From: Candidatus Woesearchaeota archaeon
Lineage (GTDB): Archaea; Nanobdellota; Nanobdellia; Woesearchaeales; GW2011-AR4
Assembly: GCA_016188245.1 (NCBI GenBank)
Contig: JACPIE010000040.1
Span: 1 to 64,000, forward strand
Reading direction: 5' to 3'
Length of the DNA: 64,000 nt
Shown: positions 1-10,061 of the stretch, piece after piece
Layout of the letters: each line of letters opens with the position of its first letter
How positions within the stretch are numbered: the first letter of the stretch is position 1
Notes under the pieces: generated by a model
What the model was told of the DNA's origin: nothing
Databases searched by the model: none
What the model saw: only the letters and a program-made list of their open reading frames with translations
Position numbers and translations under genes: made by a program

Positions 1-186
1 ATCTTGGCAATCCTGCTTGCCTTATCAAACGTCTTATTTTATTTACTAGTCTTTCTTGCTTTTTCATGGGGAACTTATCCTTCCCCACCCCTCTTTTGCA
101 ATGCAAGAGGGGGTGTTTTACTTAAGACTTTCTACTGAGCCGCGGGTTTCATAAAATTTATATACTTCCTACTCAAAAGTAGGGCT

Positions 187-372
187 ATGGCAATGCTTGA
201 GCTTGAATGCAGAAGCTGCGGATATAAGTTCAAGAGTGCCAAGCATCCTCCAAGATGCCCCTACTGCTCAAAAGACGGCGCAGTCGGACTGAGGAAATCA
301 GCCCAGGACCTGCTGAACGAAACTCTCGGAGAAGCAAGCATCATGGATGAAGAAAGGGAAAGAAGGAACTAA
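187..372 (+). CDS. small zinc-ribbon protein
   Basis: 61 aa ORF with CRSCGYKF...CPYC paired CxxC knuckles. Confidence 0.7.
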   Translation: MAMLELECRSCGYKFKSAKHPPRCPYCSKDGAVGLRKSAQDLLNETLGEASIMDEERERRN

Positions 373-427
373 TTCTTAATTTTTTTAATGTTTGCACAGG
401 GCATTCTTTGGATGACAATACTATTCC

Positions 428-1909
428 TTAAGCCTGCTTTTCCTTCTCCTCCTCCTTTTTGCCTTTTATAAAATTCATTATGGGTTTTCTGCCATACCTG
501 AAAGCTACAAGCATGAGCATTATGACAAGTATCATTGGGGCCATCAGGGGATTTTTTGTCAATATTCCGTCTGCGCCGACCAAGCTGCCGCTTATGGAAG
601 ACAAGCTGCTGGCAATCTTCTTGTATGCAGGCCTGTTATCGTGGATTGTAACTTCTGATGCGAGCACGCTTTGATGATCCGGTTTTGAATCTATAATCTC
701 CTGCTGCACAAATTTCATTCTCTCCAAAGTTTCGTTGGAGCTTTCTCCGGATGCCATTCCCTCTTTCAGCGGCGCAAGTATGTTATAAACGCCAAGCGGC
801 ACTTCCTTTGACAAATCAATGTTCAGTATTTTGCTCGGCTCAACGCTGATTTTTTTTGTTATTGGGTATTTCTTAAGCTCGCTTTCAAGGATGAATGTCA
901 GCTCATCTTCAAAAGGCACGTTCCCTATATTTTCTATAAAAACCGTCTCATTTTCGTACTTTATTTTTACTTCCCTTATTGTTGTAATGTTTATGAAAGA
1001 TTGCGCAGACAGATCCTTATAATTGGCCGTCAAAGTATAAAGGCCGGGCTCTGCATACTGGCTGAACTCATAGGTCATCTTTTCACTGCTCTGGGATTTT
1101 TTTCTGAAAATATTGCTTCCTTTTTGATATGCCAGCTCAAGCTCCAAAGACACATTTATGAGGTCATCTGCCTGGTCAAATAATGAAGCGACAATGCCTG
1201 TTTTTTCCCCGGGCAGCAGCTGGCTGCTGTCCAGTTCCAGGCTTATGTAATCAGGAACTGCAGTGACATCAAGCTCTATTGAAGCATCTCCAAAATTGTT
1301 TTTTGAGTCAAAAGAGCTTATTAGAATTTCGTGCTTTCCTGATTTTATTTTTTTTGGCAGCTCAATTTTTTGGGAGAACTGCCCGCTGAGCGCGTCTATT
1401 GAATGTGAGTTATTGTCCAAAGTGACCTTTACAGAAGCTTTCGGAGCATTGTTGCCGAAGGCTTCATTTACGATTCCGGCTACAAGGATTAAATCGCCCG
1501 GAAAAGCCGTAATCCTGCTGTTTACCGGAAGGACTGCCAATTGCCTTGTGACCTGGAAAGCATTGGAGCTTTTTTCCTCTGCTGCAGAGTTGTCGTTTGT
1601 AGCAAGCTGCCCAGAGATAATGCAGTCTCCGAGCATTTGGGAAGATGCCGCAAGCTCAGGAACATTGACTGCAGTCCTGTAGTTTGCCTCTAAATTTACA
1701 GGCGTCAGAAAGTATTCCAGCCTGTAATTGCTGCAGGAAATCACAACCTTAAACAGCCCGTCAAAGCTGCCTGCCTGAAGTATGGAAGCAGACACCTTTA
1801 TCTTATTGCCAAGGTTATAGATGCCCTGGTCTGCTGTTATTGATATGTCTGCAAAAACAGCCGGCACAGCTAAGAAAGATATCAAGAAGAATAAAATCAT
1901 TTTTTTCAT
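428..1909 (-). CDS. secreted/membrane-anchored protein, Ig-like repeats suspected
   Basis: N-terminal signal peptide, long beta-rich middle, C-terminal TM helix followed by Lys-rich tail. Confidence 0.6.
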   Translation of the reverse strand: MKKMILFFLISFLAVPAVFADISITADQGIYNLGNKIKVSASILQAGSFDGLFKVVISCSNYRLEYFLTPVNLEANYRTAVNVPELAASSQMLGDCIISGQLATNDNSAAEEKSSNAFQVTRQLAVLPVNSRITAFPGDLILVAGIVNEAFGNNAPKASVKVTLDNNSHSIDALSGQFSQKIELPKKIKSGKHEILISSFDSKNNFGDASIELDVTAVPDYISLELDSSQLLPGEKTGIVASLFDQADDLINVSLELELAYQKGSNIFRKKSQSSEKMTYEFSQYAEPGLYTLTANYKDLSAQSFINITTIREVKIKYENETVFIENIGNVPFEDELTFILESELKKYPITKKISVEPSKILNIDLSKEVPLGVYNILAPLKEGMASGESSNETLERMKFVQQEIIDSKPDHQSVLASEVTIHDNRPAYKKIASSLSSISGSLVGADGILTKNPLMAPMILVIMLMLVAFRYGRKPIMNFIKGKKEEEKEKQA

Positions 1910-2013
1910 GGACTGAAACTCCCAATGCTTGTTTATATAATTTACTGTTTTTAACTTTATAGTGGTTATCGTTCAAAAGATTTAAAAAGCTGCAGTCCAA
2001 AAAGATTAAATTT

Positions 2014-2421
2014 TCACAATCTCAGCCTTTCATCAATCTCTTTTGCGACTTCTTTTAAGTCATCGCATGCCCTTTTAAGGTCTTTCTCCATTTCATCAAT
2101 AAGGGACTTGAGATTGTCTACTCTTAGGATGTACCTGTTGCCTTCGTGGATGACTATGCCTGATTCCATGAGCTTGTTAATGTGGTGTATGATTGTGCCC
2201 CTGGACAAATCAAGCTTTGCTGCCAAGTCATCGCTTGTCAATGTCTTTTCAGCCTTCGCAGATTTCAAAAGCTCTATAAACACTCTGAAAGTGCTTTTAT
2301 CTTTGTCCCTGAGGTTAAACAGTCCCAAAGAAGTTCCAAACCATTGAAGCTCATGGTTTAGATTGTGCTCAGCCGGCTTTCTTATGTTTACTATCGTGAT
2401 TCTCTGCCTTATAAAAACCAT
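2014..2421 (-). CDS. winged-HTH transcriptional regulator (ArsR-like)
   Basis: HTH pattern LTSDDLAAKLDLSRGTIIHHINKLMESGIV; divergent from hsp20. Confidence 0.75.
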   Translation of the reverse strand: MVFIRQRITIVNIRKPAEHNLNHELQWFGTSLGLFNLRDKDKSTFRVFIELLKSAKAEKTLTSDDLAAKLDLSRGTIIHHINKLMESGIVIHEGNRYILRVDNLKSLIDEMEKDLKRACDDLKEVAKEIDERLRL

Positions 2422-2443
2422 AAACCCTCTTTAAAAGCCCCAA

Positions 2444-2473
2444 TATATAAACTTTTGCCGAAAAGTTTATATA
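2444..2473. promoter_or_regulatory. 30-bp palindrome with back-to-back TATA-like elements between HTH regulator and hsp20
   Basis: TATATAAACTTTT-GCCG-AAAAGTTTATATA, 13-bp perfect arms. Confidence 0.7.
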
Positions 2474-2514
2474 CTAGTTGATATTACCAACGTTTCGTTG
2501 ACTTAAGCTCAACA

Positions 2515-2970
2515 ATGAAAGAAAGAGCATATGAGGTGGGAAAAATGATTGGAAGCAATATTTTTGACGAATTTGAAAAGGAAATGGAGATAGGATGCGG
2601 CAGCAGCTGCCTGGCATTGGTTAAACAGCCAGAGCTGGAAATTGTCTCGAGGATTCCTGTTGCAAGGATGCAGGAAACAGAGGGCTCAGTCATATCCACA
2701 TTTGAATTGCCCGGAGTCTCAAAAGAAGACATACAGCTTAATGTTGAAGAAGGAAGAATAGAAGTAAAGGTGGAAAAGAAAGCCGAGAAAGAAATTGAGG
2801 AAAAAGACAAGTATTTTCATGAGATGAGAAGCCGGAGCTTTTACGGCGCTCTTCCGCTGCCTGCTGAAGTCATTGCAGAAAATGCAGACGCAAGCTACAA
2901 GGACGGAATTTTAAGAGTGGAAATCCCGAAAGCAAAGAAGCAGGAAAAGAAAAAGATTGAAATAAAATAA
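2515..2970 (+). CDS. hsp20: Hsp20/alpha-crystallin small heat shock protein
   Basis: alpha-crystallin features (FELPGVSKEDIQLNVEEGRIEVKVEKK...YKDGILRVEIPK). Confidence 0.9.
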   Translation: MKERAYEVGKMIGSNIFDEFEKEMEIGCGSSCLALVKQPELEIVSRIPVARMQETEGSVISTFELPGVSKEDIQLNVEEGRIEVKVEKKAEKEIEEKDKYFHEMRSRSFYGALPLPAEVIAENADASYKDGILRVEIPKAKKQEKKKIEIK

Positions 2971-3004
2971 TTTTTTATTTGTTTAAGCTGCAGATGAGTT
3001 AAAA

Positions 3005-3571
3005 ATGGAACAAAGAAAGGAAGATAAAAAGAATTATGCAAAAATTGAAGATTCAAAAAAATCACATGATGAAAATAAAAAAGAGCAAAAAAAACCTGAA
3101 GAAGAAATAAAAGAAAAAAAAACAGACTGCGAAAAACAGCTTGAGGAAAAATCCCAAAAAATCGAGGAGCTTACAGACACACTAAAGCGGCTGCAAGCCG
3201 AGTTTGAGAACTATAAGAAATGGAGCGCAAAGGAAAAAGCAGATTTTTTGAGATATGTCAACGCCGCAATGATTGAAAAATTATTGCCGGTTATCGACAG
3301 CTTCGAGATTGCCCTGAAGAGCACAAATGACAAGGAAAAATTTGCCGAAGGCATGAGAATGATTTACAGCCAGCTTCATTCTGTTCTGGAGGCAGAAGGC
3401 TTAAGGCCGATAAAAGCGGCAGGAGAAAAATTTGACCCTTACAGGCATGAAGTTTTGATGAAAGCTGAAAGCGACAAGCCTGAAGGCACAATCCTGGAAG
3501 AGTTCCAGAAGGGATACATGCTCAATGAAAAAGTGCTGAGGCACAGCAAGGTAAAGATAAGCGGGAAATAA
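3005..3571 (+). CDS. grpE: nucleotide exchange factor GrpE
   Basis: N-terminal coiled coil, LQAEFENYKKW, C-terminal GYMLNEKVLRHSKVKIS; upstream of dnaK. Confidence 0.93.
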   Translation: MEQRKEDKKNYAKIEDSKKSHDENKKEQKKPEEEIKEKKTDCEKQLEEKSQKIEELTDTLKRLQAEFENYKKWSAKEKADFLRYVNAAMIEKLLPVIDSFEIALKSTNDKEKFAEGMRMIYSQLHSVLEAEGLRPIKAAGEKFDPYRHEVLMKAESDKPEGTILEEFQKGYMLNEKVLRHSKVKISGK

Positions 3572-3608
3572 AACATAACAATCAATAAAAATTATTTAAT
3601 AAAAACCA

Positions 3609-3795
3609 TGAGAGCGACTTGTCAAAAATCAAAGATTTTTGAGCATAATCGAAAATGCAGAGCATTTATCGACATTTGAATGCAAAAGTGTTCAAAGTAA
3701 ACCGCTTTTGATTTCATTATTGAAATAAATAAGCGAGGCATTTCGATGTGGCAATCGGAGAAATGCCGAGCAGTAAATATTATCGCGAGGCGATG
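3609..3795. repeat. intergenic hairpin cluster containing a shared dual-hairpin element (copy 1)
   Basis: TCAAAAATC-AAA-GATTTTTGA at 3622-3642, then GCATAATCGAAAATGC...GCATTTATCGACAT; bracketed by GAGAGCGACTT and AAGTAAACCGCTTTT. Confidence 0.7.
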
Positions 3796-3850
3796 GATTG
3801 AATAATAAAAATAAATTTAAAACAAAAACAAATCGGAGGAATCAGTTAAA

Positions 3851-5740
3851 ATGGCAAAAGAAAAAATAATAGGAATTGACTTAGGGACATCAAATTCGGC
3901 AGCTTCAGCTTTGCAGGCGGGAAAGCCCACAATAATCCCGAGCGCAGAGGGAACTACAGCTTACGGAAAGGCATTTCCGAGCGTTGTGGCGTTTACAAAA
4001 GACGGGCAGATTCTTGTAGGAGAGCCGGCAAGGAGACAGGCTGTTTCAAATCCAGAAAACACGATAATGGCCGCAAAGAGAAAGATGGGCACCAGTCATA
4101 AGTACAAAATAAGCGGAAAGGAGTACACTCCGCAGCAGATTTCAGCATTCATCCTTCAAAAAATAAAGAAAGACGCAGAGGAATTTTTAGGAGAAAAGAT
4201 AAGCAAAGCTGTAATCACGGTTCCTGCTTATTTTGACGACAACCAAAGGCAGGCAACAAAGGATGCAGGCGAAATTGCAGGCCTGGAAGTTGTGAGAATC
4301 GTAAATGAGCCAACAGCCGCATCGATGGCGTATGGCATTGACAAGCAGGACAAGGAGCTGAAAATCCTGGTTTTTGACCTGGGTGGAGGGACTTTGGATG
4401 TCACGATAATGGAATTTGGAGGAGGTGTCTTCCAGGTTTTATCAACTTCCGGAGACACGCAATTGGGCGGAACTGACATGGACCAGACTTTGATTGATTA
4501 CTTGGCAGGCGAATTCAAGAAAACTGAGGGGATTGACCTGAAAAATGACAAGACAGCAATGCAAAGGCTGAGAGAAGCGGCAGAAAAAGCAAAGATAGAG
4601 CTTTCTACAGTTTTTGAGACTGACATAAACCTTCCTTTCATAACAGCAACAAACGAAGGGCCAAAGCATCTGCAGATTAAGTTTACTAGGGCAAAGCTTG
4701 AGCAGCTTATTGATCCAATAATAAAAAGATGCAAACATCCAATGGAACAGGCAATGAAAGACGCCAAGCTTTCTGCCAGCGGAATCAGCAAGATAATTTT
4801 GGTAGGCGGCCCGACAAGGATGCCAATTGTAAGGAAGTTTGTAGAAGACTTCATAGGCAAGCAGGCTGAAAGGGGAGTTGACCCGATGGAGTGTGTTGCG
4901 ATGGGCGCTGCTGTGCAGGCAGGAGTGCTTGCAGGCGAAGTGAAAGACATCTTGCTGCTTGATGTAACGCCATTAAGCCTCGGAATAGAAACACTTGGGG
5001 GAGTTTTTACAAAATTAATCGAGAGAAACACCACAATACCCACAAAAAAACAGCAGGTATTCAGCACAGCCGCTGACAGCCAGACTGCCGTCACAATAAG
5101 AGTAGGCCAAGGCGAAAGGCCGATGTTTGGCGACAATAAAGTACTTGGCCAGTTTGACTTGATTGGAATTCCGCCTGCACCGAGAGGTATTCCCCAGATT
5201 GAGGTTGCGTTTGACATTGATGCAAACGGAATACTTCATGTAAGCGCAAAAGATTTGGGAACCGGAAAAGAGCAGAGCATAAGGATTACAGCATCGCAAA
5301 AGCTAAGCGATGACGAGATTGAAAGAATGAAGAAGCAGGCTGAGGAGTTTGCAGATGTCGACAGGAAAAAGAAGGACGAGATTGAAGCAATCAACCAGGC
5401 TGACAATTTAGTATACACGACTGAAAAGCTGTTCAAGGACTTTGAAGGGAAAGTTTCAGGCAAGGAGCTTGAAGAGGTCAAAGGCAGGATTCTTGAGCTG
5501 AAGGAATTATTGAAGCCCGCTGAAAAAGATGTTGACGCACTAAAGAAAAAGATGGACGAGATAAATGAAATAGTACAGAAAATGTCAACAGAGCTTTACC
5601 AGAAGGCAGGCCAGCAGTACCAGCAGCAGCACGGAGAGCAGGGGCAGCCAGATGAAGGAACAGAAGGGCAAAAATCAAATGGTGAGAATGTAGTTGATGC
5701 TGACTATGAAGTTAAGGATGAAGGGAAGAAAAAGAAATAA
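3851..5740 (+). CDS. dnaK: chaperone DnaK (Hsp70)
   Basis: [37 protein letters not shown] motifs. Confidence 0.98.
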   Translation: MAKEKIIGIDLGTSNSAASALQAGKPTIIPSAEGTTAYGKAFPSVVAFTKDGQILVGEPARRQAVSNPENTIMAAKRKMGTSHKYKISGKEYTPQQISAFILQKIKKDAEEFLGEKISKAVITVPAYFDDNQRQATKDAGEIAGLEVVRIVNEPTAASMAYGIDKQDKELKILVFDLGGGTLDVTIMEFGGGVFQVLSTSGDTQLGGTDMDQTLIDYLAGEFKKTEGIDLKNDKTAMQRLREAAEKAKIELSTVFETDINLPFITATNEGPKHLQIKFTRAKLEQLIDPIIKRCKHPMEQAMKDAKLSASGISKIILVGGPTRMPIVRKFVEDFIGKQAERGVDPMECVAMGAAVQAGVLAGEVKDILLLDVTPLSLGIETLGGVFTKLIERNTTIPTKKQQVFSTAADSQTAVTIRVGQGERPMFGDNKVLGQFDLIGIPPAPRGIPQIEVAFDIDANGILHVSAKDLGTGKEQSIRITASQKLSDDEIERMKKQAEEFADVDRKKKDEIEAINQADNLVYTTEKLFKDFEGKVSGKELEEVKGRILELKELLKPAEKDVDALKKKMDEINEIVQKMSTELYQKAGQQYQQQHGEQGQPDEGTEGQKSNGENVVDADYEVKDEGKKKK

Positions 5741-5743
5741 AAT

Positions 5744-6598
5744 ATGAAAAATAAATTTTTATTATTTTTATTCGGAATTTTATTTTTATTGTCAATGGAC
5801 TATTCTAAAGCAGACTCTATACATCACAAGACTGGAAATTTTCAAATTTTATCCTGGAGCGAAAGAAATGATATTGATAATTTAGATATGCATGTTGATT
5901 TGACCTTAGTATTACATGTTATAAAGGATTCTGAAAATAGAGGAAATTTGAGTTTTATATTCAATACTGGTGAGTTTACAAGTTCTAATAAGGCTAAATT
6001 TACAAAAAATTTGATTGTATCATTATCGTGTGAGGGTTGTAATGAAACTATGCCAGTCTATACGACTGCTCTTGGCATTGGTGATTATAGAATAGACATT
6101 CCGAGAGAAAAATTAAAATGGGATAGCTTTCACGAATATGGAATTTCTCATTTAAAAATATCTTATGTTATAAAAAATTACATATCAAAAGAATATGCTC
6201 TAGGATTCATCCCAATAGGCCCAGATAAAACGGTAGTTATAGGTAGTGGGTGTACTGGCAGTAATTTTTGCCCACCATCTAGAAATTTATATAAGGATGT
6301 GATATTACCAGAAAATGCACTTTTGAAAGGTTATACGGATAGTGGAGAAACTTTACATACATCAGCAAAAATAAATAGGATAGGTGTGTTCTGGAATGAT
6401 TTTACAATTCCGAATAATAAGAACGGTTATAAAGAGATTATAGTACAATATATTGATTTAAATCAAGAAAAAAATTCTTTCTTTCTAACTTTAATTACAA
6501 GTGCGTTTATAGGTGCCGTTATAGGTGCTATTATTTCGATTATTTTAGAAAAAAATTATAAAAAGATGATAAATAGTCTAAAAAGGAAAAGAAAATGA
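5744..6598 (+). CDS. hypothetical membrane protein
   Basis: N-terminal signal peptide and C-terminal TM (FFLTLITSAFIGAVIGAIISIIL). Confidence 0.5.
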   Translation: MKNKFLLFLFGILFLLSMDYSKADSIHHKTGNFQILSWSERNDIDNLDMHVDLTLVLHVIKDSENRGNLSFIFNTGEFTSSNKAKFTKNLIVSLSCEGCNETMPVYTTALGIGDYRIDIPREKLKWDSFHEYGISHLKISYVIKNYISKEYALGFIPIGPDKTVVIGSGCTGSNFCPPSRNLYKDVILPENALLKGYTDSGETLHTSAKINRIGVFWNDFTIPNNKNGYKEIIVQYIDLNQEKNSFFLTLITSAFIGAVIGAIISIILEKNYKKMINSLKRKRK

Positions 6599-6669
6599 TG
6601 ATCCCCACCAAGGAAGAATACCTGAAAATACTGAAATACAATAAAATCCAATCAAAAATCTTACCCCTA
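6595..6669 (+). pseudogene. 5' fragment of the HD-domain gene (duplicate of 7621 onward)
   Basis: Conceptual MIPTKEEYLKILKYNKIQSKIL versus MKIPTKEECLRILKENNVPGNII at 7621. Confidence 0.65.
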
Positions 6670-6721
6670 CTTTTCATGAAAAATAGATAAATTTATAAAA
6701 AAGTAGGTATAAGCTTACATT

Positions 6722-7624
6722 ATGGCAAACGTAAAGAAGAGAAGAATAGGCAGGCAGGAATATTATTATGCCGAGCACAGCTTTAAGGCAGATGGAAAAG
6801 TAAAAGTTTTGAGCAGATACCTCGGCAAAGTTATTCCCAAGAATATAGAAAAAATCAAGGAAGAAATAGAGCGCAAAGCAGTGATGCTGGCAATTTCCAA
6901 CAAACTGAAAAATATAAAATTGAATTACCAAAAGGAGCAGAAATCACTTCCAGCTAACGAAAAGGAAAAGATAGTTGAGGATTTCCTTGTGCATTTCATT
7001 TACGATTCAAGCAAGATTGAGGGAAGCAGCTTATCGTTTAATGACACAAAAGGGCTGTTCCTCCATAATATAACTCCTAAAAACAAGCCCATAAAAGACG
7101 TAAAAGAAGCAGAAGGCTACAGGCAGGCATTTCACTCAATGCTCGGCTTCAAAGGCAAATTAAGCCTTAAAATAATAAAAAAGTGGCACGAGATGATGTT
7201 CAAAAGCACTGTGGATTACATTGCAGGCAAAATCAGAATTCATAAGATTATTGTTACCGGAAGCAGAACTGTTTTTCCAACTCCGGAAGATGTTCCAAAA
7301 TTGCTCAGGGATTTTTTCATCTGGTATAAAAAAGAAGAAAAAAAGCTTAATCCTGTGGAGTTTGCTGCGCTGGCGCATTTAAAATTTGTGTCAATACATC
7401 CATTTTCCGACGGTAATGGGAGGATAAGCAGGCTTCTGGCAAATTACGTTCTTAAGAGCAACGGTTATCCAATGATTAATATAAAATTTGGAGACAGGAT
7501 GGCTTACTACAAAAGTCTTGAAGCAAGCCAGATAAATGGCAAGTCCAATTACTTTGCAAAATATTTTTTGAGGAGATACCTGAACGCAAATAAAAACAGG
7601 CAAAAATTGAAACCCAAAAAATGA
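6722..7624 (+). CDS. Fic family protein
   Basis: HPFSDGNGRISRLL Fic motif and N-terminal SSKIEG inhibitory-type motif. Confidence 0.93.
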   Translation: MANVKKRRIGRQEYYYAEHSFKADGKVKVLSRYLGKVIPKNIEKIKEEIERKAVMLAISNKLKNIKLNYQKEQKSLPANEKEKIVEDFLVHFIYDSSKIEGSSLSFNDTKGLFLHNITPKNKPIKDVKEAEGYRQAFHSMLGFKGKLSLKIIKKWHEMMFKSTVDYIAGKIRIHKIIVTGSRTVFPTPEDVPKLLRDFFIWYKKEEKKLNPVEFAALAHLKFVSIHPFSDGNGRISRLLANYVLKSNGYPMINIKFGDRMAYYKSLEASQINGKSNYFAKYFLRRYLNANKNRQKLKPKK

Positions 7625-8199
7625 AAATCCCAACCAAGGAAGAATGCCTGAGGATTTTGAAAGAGAACAATGTTCCCGGCAATATCATTGCACATCTAAA
7701 TGCAGTTCATGATTTCTCCATGAAAGTTGCTGATATTCTTGAAAAAAGAGGCATCATTGTAAACCGAGATTTGGTTTCAGCAGGCGCCCTCCTGCATGAT
7801 GTCAAAAAGCTAAGCCCAAATGACCACGTTCTTGAAGGGTATGAATATGTAAAATCTCTTGGATATCCTGAAGTTGCCATGGTGATAAAAAAGCACGGCC
7901 TTGCGCACCTTGATGATGAAGGTTTCGTGCCAGGGACCTGGGAAGAGAAGATTGTCTTTTACGCTGACAAAAGGGTTAAAGGAGACAAAATTGTCAGCGT
8001 TGATGAAAGGTTCGAGTACATAAAACAAAGATATTTTCAACCCACGAAAGATTTAAATTTGAGTGGGTTGAAAAGCTTGCAAACTGCAACTAATTCAAGT
8101 GATTCTTGCAGTTTGCAATATAAAAAAGAGGATGTTGAAAATGAGATTGATTTCACAAAAAAGATAGAAAAAGAGCTGCTTGGAGATGAAAAGTTATAG
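7621..8199 (+). CDS. HD-domain phosphohydrolase
   Basis: GALLHDVKK HD motif, HGLAH, FYADKRV; carries an internal palindromic insertion. Confidence 0.8.
   Translation: MKIPTKEECLRILKENNVPGNIIAHLNAVHDFSMKVADILEKRGIIVNRDLVSAGALLHDVKKLSPNDHVLEGYEYVKSLGYPEVAMVIKKHGLAHLDDEGFVPGTWEEKIVFYADKRVKGDKIVSVDERFEYIKQRYFQPTKDLNLSGLKSLQTATNSSDSCSLQYKKEDVENEIDFTKKIEKELLGDEKL
8034..8118. repeat. dual palindromic element inside the HD-domain CDS
   Basis: TTTTCAACCCAC...GTGGGTTGAAAA (8034-8045/8063-8074) and TTGCAAACTGCAA...TTGCAGTTTGCAA (8077-8089/8106-8118), both perfect. Confidence 0.85.
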
Positions 8200-8256
8200 C
8201 TTTAAATAATACTCAATAAAAATTCAAATATTAATCAATTTCAAAATCAAACAAAA

Positions 8257-8303
8257 ACGAGAGCGACTTTTAAATGAAGGCATGATAAAAGTGAACCGCT
8301 TTT
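8257..8303 (+). promoter_or_regulatory. putative leader hairpin of ACGAGAGC...AACCGCTTT type (copy B)
   Basis: ACGAGAGCGACTTTT...AAAAGTGAACCGCTTTT just upstream of GTG 8324. Confidence 0.45.
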
Positions 8304-8323
8304 AATGCTTTTGACAAAAAAGA

Positions 8324-8851
8324 GTGATAAAAATAATAACCAAAAACACTCCCTTGAAAGAAGTTTTGGAGCTGGCTGCCCCGTGCAGGTGCAATTCATG
8401 CAATCATGGGTGCAAATTCGGCTCGGGCTCGCTTGCAGGAGACGATGCAAAGAACATAGCAAATTTTTTGGGCGTTTCAGAGGAAGACTTAAAAAAAGGG
8501 TTTTTGGAGGAGACTGAGCTGTTCAACAAAAAATTGCTGCGCCCGAAGCTGATAAGGGAGAAGGGCAAGCCATATGGGAGGTGCGTGTTTTTTGACGATG
8601 AAAAAGGCTGCACGATTCATGAGGTAAAGCCGCTGGAATGCAAAACCTCCATCCAGTGCAAGGATTATGGCGAAGAATTAAGCGTGTGGTTCATGGCCAA
8701 CCATGTTGTTGATACAAATGATGCTGAAAGCATAAGGCAGTACGCCCAATACATCAAAAGCGGCGGAAAGCTGATTGAAGGCGCAGGAATAGGGCAGCTT
8801 GTGCCTGACAGGGAAAAATTAAGGAAAATGCTGGAGTATGGGATTTTATAA
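8324..8851 (+). CDS. YkgJ-like CxxxCxxxC cysteine-cluster protein
   Basis: CRCNSCNHGCKFG...GRCVFFDDEKGCTIHEVKPLECKT. Confidence 0.8.
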   Translation: MIKIITKNTPLKEVLELAAPCRCNSCNHGCKFGSGSLAGDDAKNIANFLGVSEEDLKKGFLEETELFNKKLLRPKLIREKGKPYGRCVFFDDEKGCTIHEVKPLECKTSIQCKDYGEELSVWFMANHVVDTNDAESIRQYAQYIKSGGKLIEGAGIGQLVPDREKLRKMLEYGIL

Positions 8852-8852
8852 A

Positions 8853-9956
8853 ATGCCAAAAGAAAAAGACTATTACAAAATACTTGGAATAGGCAAGGGC
8901 GCAACTAAAGAAGACATCAAGGCAGCCTACAAGAAGCTGGCAAAGCAGTATCATCCTGACTTAAATAAAAATGCGGATGCTGCTGAAAAATTCAAGGAAA
9001 TCAACGAGGCTGCGGCTGTGCTCGGCGATGAGCAGAAAAAAGCGCAATATGACCGGTTTGGAACAGCGGGAGAGCAGTTCCAAGGCGGATTTGGAGGATT
9101 TGATTTTTCTGATTTCATGTCAGACATGGGGGGATTTGGCATGGACTTCGACAGCATTTTTGAAAATGTGTTCGGAGGAGGCACAAGGGCAAGAAGAAGG
9201 CAGCGGGGATCTGATTTGAGGTACGACATGGGGATTGAGCTGGAAGAAGCTGCTTTTGGAGCTGCAAAGACAATAATAATACCAAGGACGGAATCATGCG
9301 AAAAATGCCACGGGACAGGCGCTGAAAGCAAATCGGATATAATCGCATGTGACGAGTGCAACGGAAAAGGTGCCCAAACAAGGACGCAAAGAACACCTTT
9401 CGGGCTGTTTTCAACAACCGCAGCATGCAGGAAATGCAGAGGAAGCGGCAGATACATAAAGAACAGGTGCAGCGAATGCGGCGGCAAAGGAGATGTGAGA
9501 AAAAGCAGGAAAATAGAAGTCAAGATTCCTGAAGGCGCTGTTGACGGCACTAATTTAAGGGTTCAGGGCGAAGGGGAGTCTTCGCAAGGCGTGCCTGCCG
9601 GCGACCTGTACATTGTCATTCATGTCAACAGCCATAAAATATTCGAACGGCATGAAAACGACATCTACGCCAAAGTGCCTGTTTCATTCACAACAGCTGC
9701 ATTAGGGGGAGAAATAGAAGTCCCGACTTTAAAGGGAAAAGCCAGCTTGAAAGTTCCTGCAGGCACTCAAAACAGTACAATATTCAGGATGAAAGGCTTG
9801 GGAATTCCGGACCTGCACAGCCACCATAAGGGAGACGAGCACATTGAAGTTTTCATAGCAGTTCCTGAAAAGCTGACTGCGAAGCAGAAGAAGCTGCTGG
9901 AAGAGTTCGAGAAGGAAGGCGGCAAAAAGGGAATGTTCAAGGGAATGTTTGATTAA
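8853..9956 (+). CDS. dnaJ: chaperone DnaJ
   Basis: DYYKILGIGKGATKEDIKAAYKKLAKQYHPD with HPD; four CxxCxGxG repeats. Confidence 0.97.
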   Translation: MPKEKDYYKILGIGKGATKEDIKAAYKKLAKQYHPDLNKNADAAEKFKEINEAAAVLGDEQKKAQYDRFGTAGEQFQGGFGGFDFSDFMSDMGGFGMDFDSIFENVFGGGTRARRRQRGSDLRYDMGIELEEAAFGAAKTIIIPRTESCEKCHGTGAESKSDIIACDECNGKGAQTRTQRTPFGLFSTTAACRKCRGSGRYIKNRCSECGGKGDVRKSRKIEVKIPEGAVDGTNLRVQGEGESSQGVPAGDLYIVIHVNSHKIFERHENDIYAKVPVSFTTAALGGEIEVPTLKGKASLKVPAGTQNSTIFRMKGLGIPDLHSHHKGDEHIEVFIAVPEKLTAKQKKLLEEFEKEGGKKGMFKGMFD

Positions 9957-10061
9957 TGCAGAATGAACATCTGGCTGCAATTCAGCTAAAAATTTAGGCA
10001 AAAATTCGCATATGCCCGGTCTTGGGTCAGGTTCAATTAGAATTCACTTATATGAACCCTG

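Noticed and set aside
459-1682. Several plus-strand ORFs opposite the 428-1909 membrane protein
   Set aside because: The minus frame is long with signal peptide and TM; the plus ORFs are fragmented.
1909-1999. TGGACTG...CAGTCCA inverted repeat upstream of 428-1909
   Set aside because: Only 7 bp with about 77 nt spacing; expected by chance in 64 kb.
3609-3795. CRISPR-like array upstream of dnaK
   Set aside because: Repeated hairpins but no direct repeats of constant length with unique spacers; no cas genes in the window.
4228-5678. Long minus-strand ORFs (up to 239 aa) opposite dnaK
   Set aside because: Antisense to an unambiguous DnaK frame; no family motifs; low-complexity Ser/Leu-rich translations typical of antisense shadows.
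8951-9550. 199 aa minus-strand ORF opposite dnaJ
   Set aside because: Shadow of the DnaJ Cys/Gly-rich region; no independent coding signal.
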